From NCBI GenBank assembly GCA_025964055.1, contig JAOPZP010000267.1:1-6444 (forward strand): a stretch of DNA of 6,444 nucleotides, read 5' to 3'. This stretch comes from Conexibacter sp. (GTDB lineage: Bacteria > Actinomycetota > Thermoleophilia > Solirubrobacterales > Solirubrobacteraceae). The notes beneath the pieces were generated by a model. That model was not told the origin of the DNA. It made no database searches and saw only the letters and a program-made list of their open reading frames with translations. Numbering within the stretch: the stretch's first letter is position 1; each line of letters begins with the position of its first letter. This document shows, piece by piece, positions 4,745 through 6,444 of this stretch. Position numbers and translations under genes: made by a program.

Positions 4745-6165
4745 GCGCCGACGCTCCGCTGGTCCTGGGCATCGACGACGGGACCACCGCCGTCAAGGTC
4801 ACGCTGTTCGACGCGCGCCTGCAGCCGATCGCGGCCGCGCGCCGGCCGGTCGCGACGGCGCATCCCGCGCCGGGGCGCGTCGAGCAGGACGCCGGCGAGG
4901 TCCTGGAGGCGGTCCTCGACGCGGTCGCCGAGGTGCTCCCCGCCGCGGAGGGCCGCCCGATCGTCGCGACGGGGCTCGACCACCAGGGCGAGTCGGTCCT
5001 GGCCTGGGATCCGGTCACCCGCGAGCCGGTCTCGCCGATCATCGTCTGGCAGGACAAGCGCGGGGCCGACGTCTACGACGACGTCGCGCCCGAGCTGCTG
5101 GCCCGCACGGGGCTGCCGCCCGACCCGTACTTCTCGGCGCCCAAGCTCGCGTGGCTCGTGCGCGAGTACGGGACCGACGTCCGGCTGGGCACGGTCGACG
5201 CGTGGCTGAGCGATCGCCTCGGCGCGGGCTGGGCGACCGACCCGAGCACCGCGTCGCGCACCGCGCTGCAGGTGCTCGGCGACGTGGGCTGGGACACCGC
5301 GCTGTGCGCGGCCTTCGGCATCCCGCGCACCTCCCTGCCCGAGGTCCGGCCCACGGTCGGCGACCTCGGCACCCTGCGCCACGACCGCTGGCCGGTCGAC
5401 CTCCCGCTCCGGGCGCGCGTCTGCGACCAGCAGGCCGCGCTGGCCGGGGCCGGCTGCACCGTGCCGGGCCGCGCCAAGGCGACCTACGGCACGGGCGTCT
5501 TCGTCCTCGCCCACGCCGGCACGACGCCGGCCCACGCCGAAGGCCTGCTGCCGACCGTCGCGTGGCAGGTCCCCGGGCGCATCGAGTACGCCTTGGACGG
5601 CGGCGTGTTCACCGCGGGCGCGCTGCTGGAGTGGCTGGCGGGGACGCTGGGGATGGCGGCCGATCCCCAGGCGCTCACCGAGCTCGCCGCCACGGTTCCG
5701 GACGCCGGCGGCGTGCGGGTGCTGCCGGCGCTGGCCGGTGCGGGCGCGCCGTGGTGGCGTCCCGACGCCCGTGCGGTCATCGCCGGACTGACGGCCGGGT
5801 CGACCAAGGCGCACATCGCCCGCGCGGCGGTCGAGGCGATCGTCCACCGGGTGGGCGACGTCGTCGACGCGATGGGCGGCGTCGACCTGCTGCGCATCGA
5901 CGGCGGCCTGACCAGCAGCTCGCTGCTCTGCCAGCTGCAGGCCGACGTGCTGGGCATCGCGGTCGAGCGCTCGGGAGCCGACGCCACCGTGGCCGGCGCC
6001 GCGGGCCTGGCGCTGGTCGGCGCCGGCCTGCGCGCCGACGTCCGCGACCTCGACGGCCTCCTCTCGCCCGCCGAGCGCATCGAGCCCCACCTCGACGCCG
6101 CCGCCCGGACAGCCTCCCGCGCCACCTGGAGCGCCTTCGTCCAACGAGCCCTCGACCTCCACTGA
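4741..6165 (+). CDS. FGGY-family carbohydrate kinase, glycerol-kinase-like
   Basis: The 474-residue kinase is close to glycerol kinase in length (about 500) and motif order. It shows GIDDGTTAVKVTLFD (phosphate-1 loop, near the N terminus), IIVWQDKR with W103, GLPPDPYFSAPKL with Y130, GTVDAWL and TDPSTASRT, CDQQAAL with D229 as catalytic base, AKATYGTG (245-252, ATP phosphate binding), YALDGGVFTAG, and IDGGL (386-390). The family transfers ATP phosphate to a polyol hydroxyl. One striking change is that the glycerol-kinase NQRE motif is HQGE here (81-84), so the Arg that binds glycerol (Arg83 in E. coli GlpK) is Gly83, while Glu84 is kept. The GDQQ glycine is also Cys (C228). This may mean glycerol binds differently or that the substrate is another polyol such as a tetritol or a glycerol analogue. 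The ATG overlaps the preceding stop (4741-4744), and GGCGAG at 4730-4735 is a modest ribosome site. It is the last gene of the operon. Confidence 0.91.
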   Translation: MSADAPLVLGIDDGTTAVKVTLFDARLQPIAAARRPVATAHPAPGRVEQDAGEVLEAVLDAVAEVLPAAEGRPIVATGLDHQGESVLAWDPVTREPVSPIIVWQDKRGADVYDDVAPELLARTGLPPDPYFSAPKLAWLVREYGTDVRLGTVDAWLSDRLGAGWATDPSTASRTALQVLGDVGWDTALCAAFGIPRTSLPEVRPTVGDLGTLRHDRWPVDLPLRARVCDQQAALAGAGCTVPGRAKATYGTGVFVLAHAGTTPAHAEGLLPTVAWQVPGRIEYALDGGVFTAGALLEWLAGTLGMAADPQALTELAATVPDAGGVRVLPALAGAGAPWWRPDARAVIAGLTAGSTKAHIARAAVEAIVHRVGDVVDAMGGVDLLRIDGGLTSSSLLCQLQADVLGIAVERSGADATVAGAAGLALVGAGLRADVRDLDGLLSPAERIEPHLDAAARTASRATWSAFVQRALDLH

Positions 6166-6194
6166 TCCCTTTTCTGCAGTGTGCGTGCCAATAG

Positions 6195-6207
6195 GGGGAC
6201 TGTCCCC
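6195..6207. repeat. 13-base palindrome GGGGAC-T-GTCCCC, candidate small dispersed repeat
   Basis: Six-base arms are perfectly complementary around one central T, 30 bases after the kinase stop. A transcript could form only a short stem (GGGG/CCCC with a five-base loop), and no T-run follows on either strand, so a rho-independent terminator is unlikely. Its sequence looks like the GGGGACNGTCCCC-type intergenic palindromes seen as scattered REP-like units in some bacteria. That match is from memory and not checked here. A protein-binding site is another option. Confidence 0.45.
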
Positions 6208-6237
6208 AGGCCGGTGAGCATGTCTTGATGACAGATA

Positions 6238-6266
6238 TTGACAGCTGTCAGTCGTCTTGACACCAT
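6238..6266 (+). promoter_or_regulatory. Candidate promoter of the aldo/keto reductase gene
   Basis: A perfect TTGACA -35 box (6238-6243) is followed by a 17-base spacer and a weak -10 hexamer CACCAT (6261-6266), which keeps the important A at position 2 and T at position 6. Seven bases after this hexamer is 6273, the A of the reductase ATG, so the mRNA would be leaderless. That agrees with the lack of a usable Shine-Dalgarno sequence. Confidence 0.45.
6239..6250. promoter_or_regulatory. Operator-like perfect palindrome TGACAGCTGTCA over the -35 box
   Basis: The 12-base palindrome extends to 6237-6252 with one G/T mismatch and covers most of the -35 hexamer, a position where a bound dimer would block RNA polymerase. 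An extra TGACAG lies exactly 10 bases upstream (6229-6234), TGTC at 6221-6224, and another TTGACA at 6257-6262, so several half-sites cluster on one face or nearby. The shape suits a TetR-like dimeric repressor. No regulator gene is visible in the window. Confidence 0.5.
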
Positions 6267-6272
6267 GGCGGC

Positions 6273-6444
6273 ATGCAGACACGAACGCTTGGCTCCAACG
6301 GTCCCCGCGTCTCGGCCCTCGGGCTGGGCGCGATGGGGATGTCGGACCTCTACGGTCCCGCGGATCGCGCGGAGAGCATCGCGACCATCCGCGCCGCGCT
6401 CGACGCCGGCATCACGCTCCTGGACACGGGCGACTTCTACGGGA
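6273..6444 (+). CDS. Aldo/keto reductase, N-terminal part (cut by window edge)
   Basis: Fifty-seven codons are visible from ATG 6273 to the window end. The translation opens MQTRTLGSNGPRVSALGLGA, then MGMSDLYG, and reaches ITLLDTGDFYG (residues 47-57). The Leu-Gly-x-x-G-x-x-V-S-x-L-G-L-G-x-M-G opening is the first barrel strand of aldo/keto reductases. D51 and Y56 are the Asp and Tyr of the catalytic tetrad; the Lys and His lie beyond the window. Such proteins are cytosolic NADPH-dependent (beta/alpha)8 enzymes that reduce aldehydes or ketones, and this opening most resembles the AKR13/YakC-like group. It is separated from the polyol operon by 107 bases with its own promoter-like element, so it is probably an independent transcript. 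An ATG at 6265 is in another frame and gives no sensible protein. The true substrate is unknown. Confidence 0.9.
   Translation, partial: MQTRTLGSNGPRVSALGLGAMGMSDLYGPADRAESIATIRAALDAGITLLDTGDFYG

Noticed and set aside
6195..6207. Rho-independent terminator for the polyol operon
   Set aside because: The perfect symmetry leaves a one-base loop; the feasible RNA stem is only about four pairs, and no T-tract follows. The T-run at 6170-6173 lies before it.
6265..6267. ATG upstream of the reductase start
   Set aside because: It is out of frame with the aldo/keto reductase sequence and yields a peptide without any family features.
4510..6282. Long minus-strand open frame (590 residues) antisense to the kinase
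   Set aside because: The composition is low-complexity Arg/Gly/Ala with no motif, while the plus strand encodes an intact FGGY kinase with all landmark motifs.

Overview
The window reads as chromosomal DNA from a very GC-rich actinobacterium. Third codon positions are almost all G or C, genes are packed with overlapping ends, start sites look leaderless in places, and the protein flavour fits Thermoleophilia/Solirubrobacterales (Solirubrobacter, Conexibacter, Baekduia). That lineage is an inference from composition and protein style, not from a marker gene. There are seven well-supported genes plus one secreted protein of unknown family. The first and last genes run off the window edges. I see no tRNA, rRNA, CRISPR array, transposase or phage gene.

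Layout. Positions 1-213 (minus) hold the start of an ECF-type sigma factor. A short divergent gap of about 64 bases follows. At 278-799 (plus) is a small exported protein with two cysteines. It runs tail to tail into a minus-strand pair: a glycerophosphodiester phosphodiesterase (789-1541), whose start overlaps the end of an endonuclease VIII-type DNA glycosylase (1529-2305). Transcription then diverges across a 28-base gap into a tight three-gene plus-strand operon. This encodes a GlcD-type FAD oxidase (2334-3653), a GlpA/LhgO-type FAD oxidoreductase (3650-4744) and a glycerol-kinase-like FGGY kinase (4741-6165), each pair joined by a 4-base ATGA overlap. A 107-base gap follows. It carries a GGGGAC/GTCCCC palindrome and a promoter whose perfect TTGACA overlaps a 12-base palindrome, just before the start of an aldo/keto reductase (6273 onward).

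How the genes may work together. The operon has the kit for catabolising glycerol or a related polyol: a kinase to phosphorylate it, an FAD dehydrogenase of the glycerol-3-phosphate type to oxidise the phosphate ester, and a GlcD-type oxidase for a 2-hydroxy acid. The neighbouring phosphodiesterase would release glycerol-3-phosphate, which fits. However, the kinase has Gly where glycerol kinases have the glycerol-binding Arg, so the true substrate may not be glycerol. The window shows no dramatic new system. The most worthwhile leads are this atypical polyol module, the divergent active-site signature of the phosphodiesterase, and the operator-like element ahead of the aldo/keto reductase.
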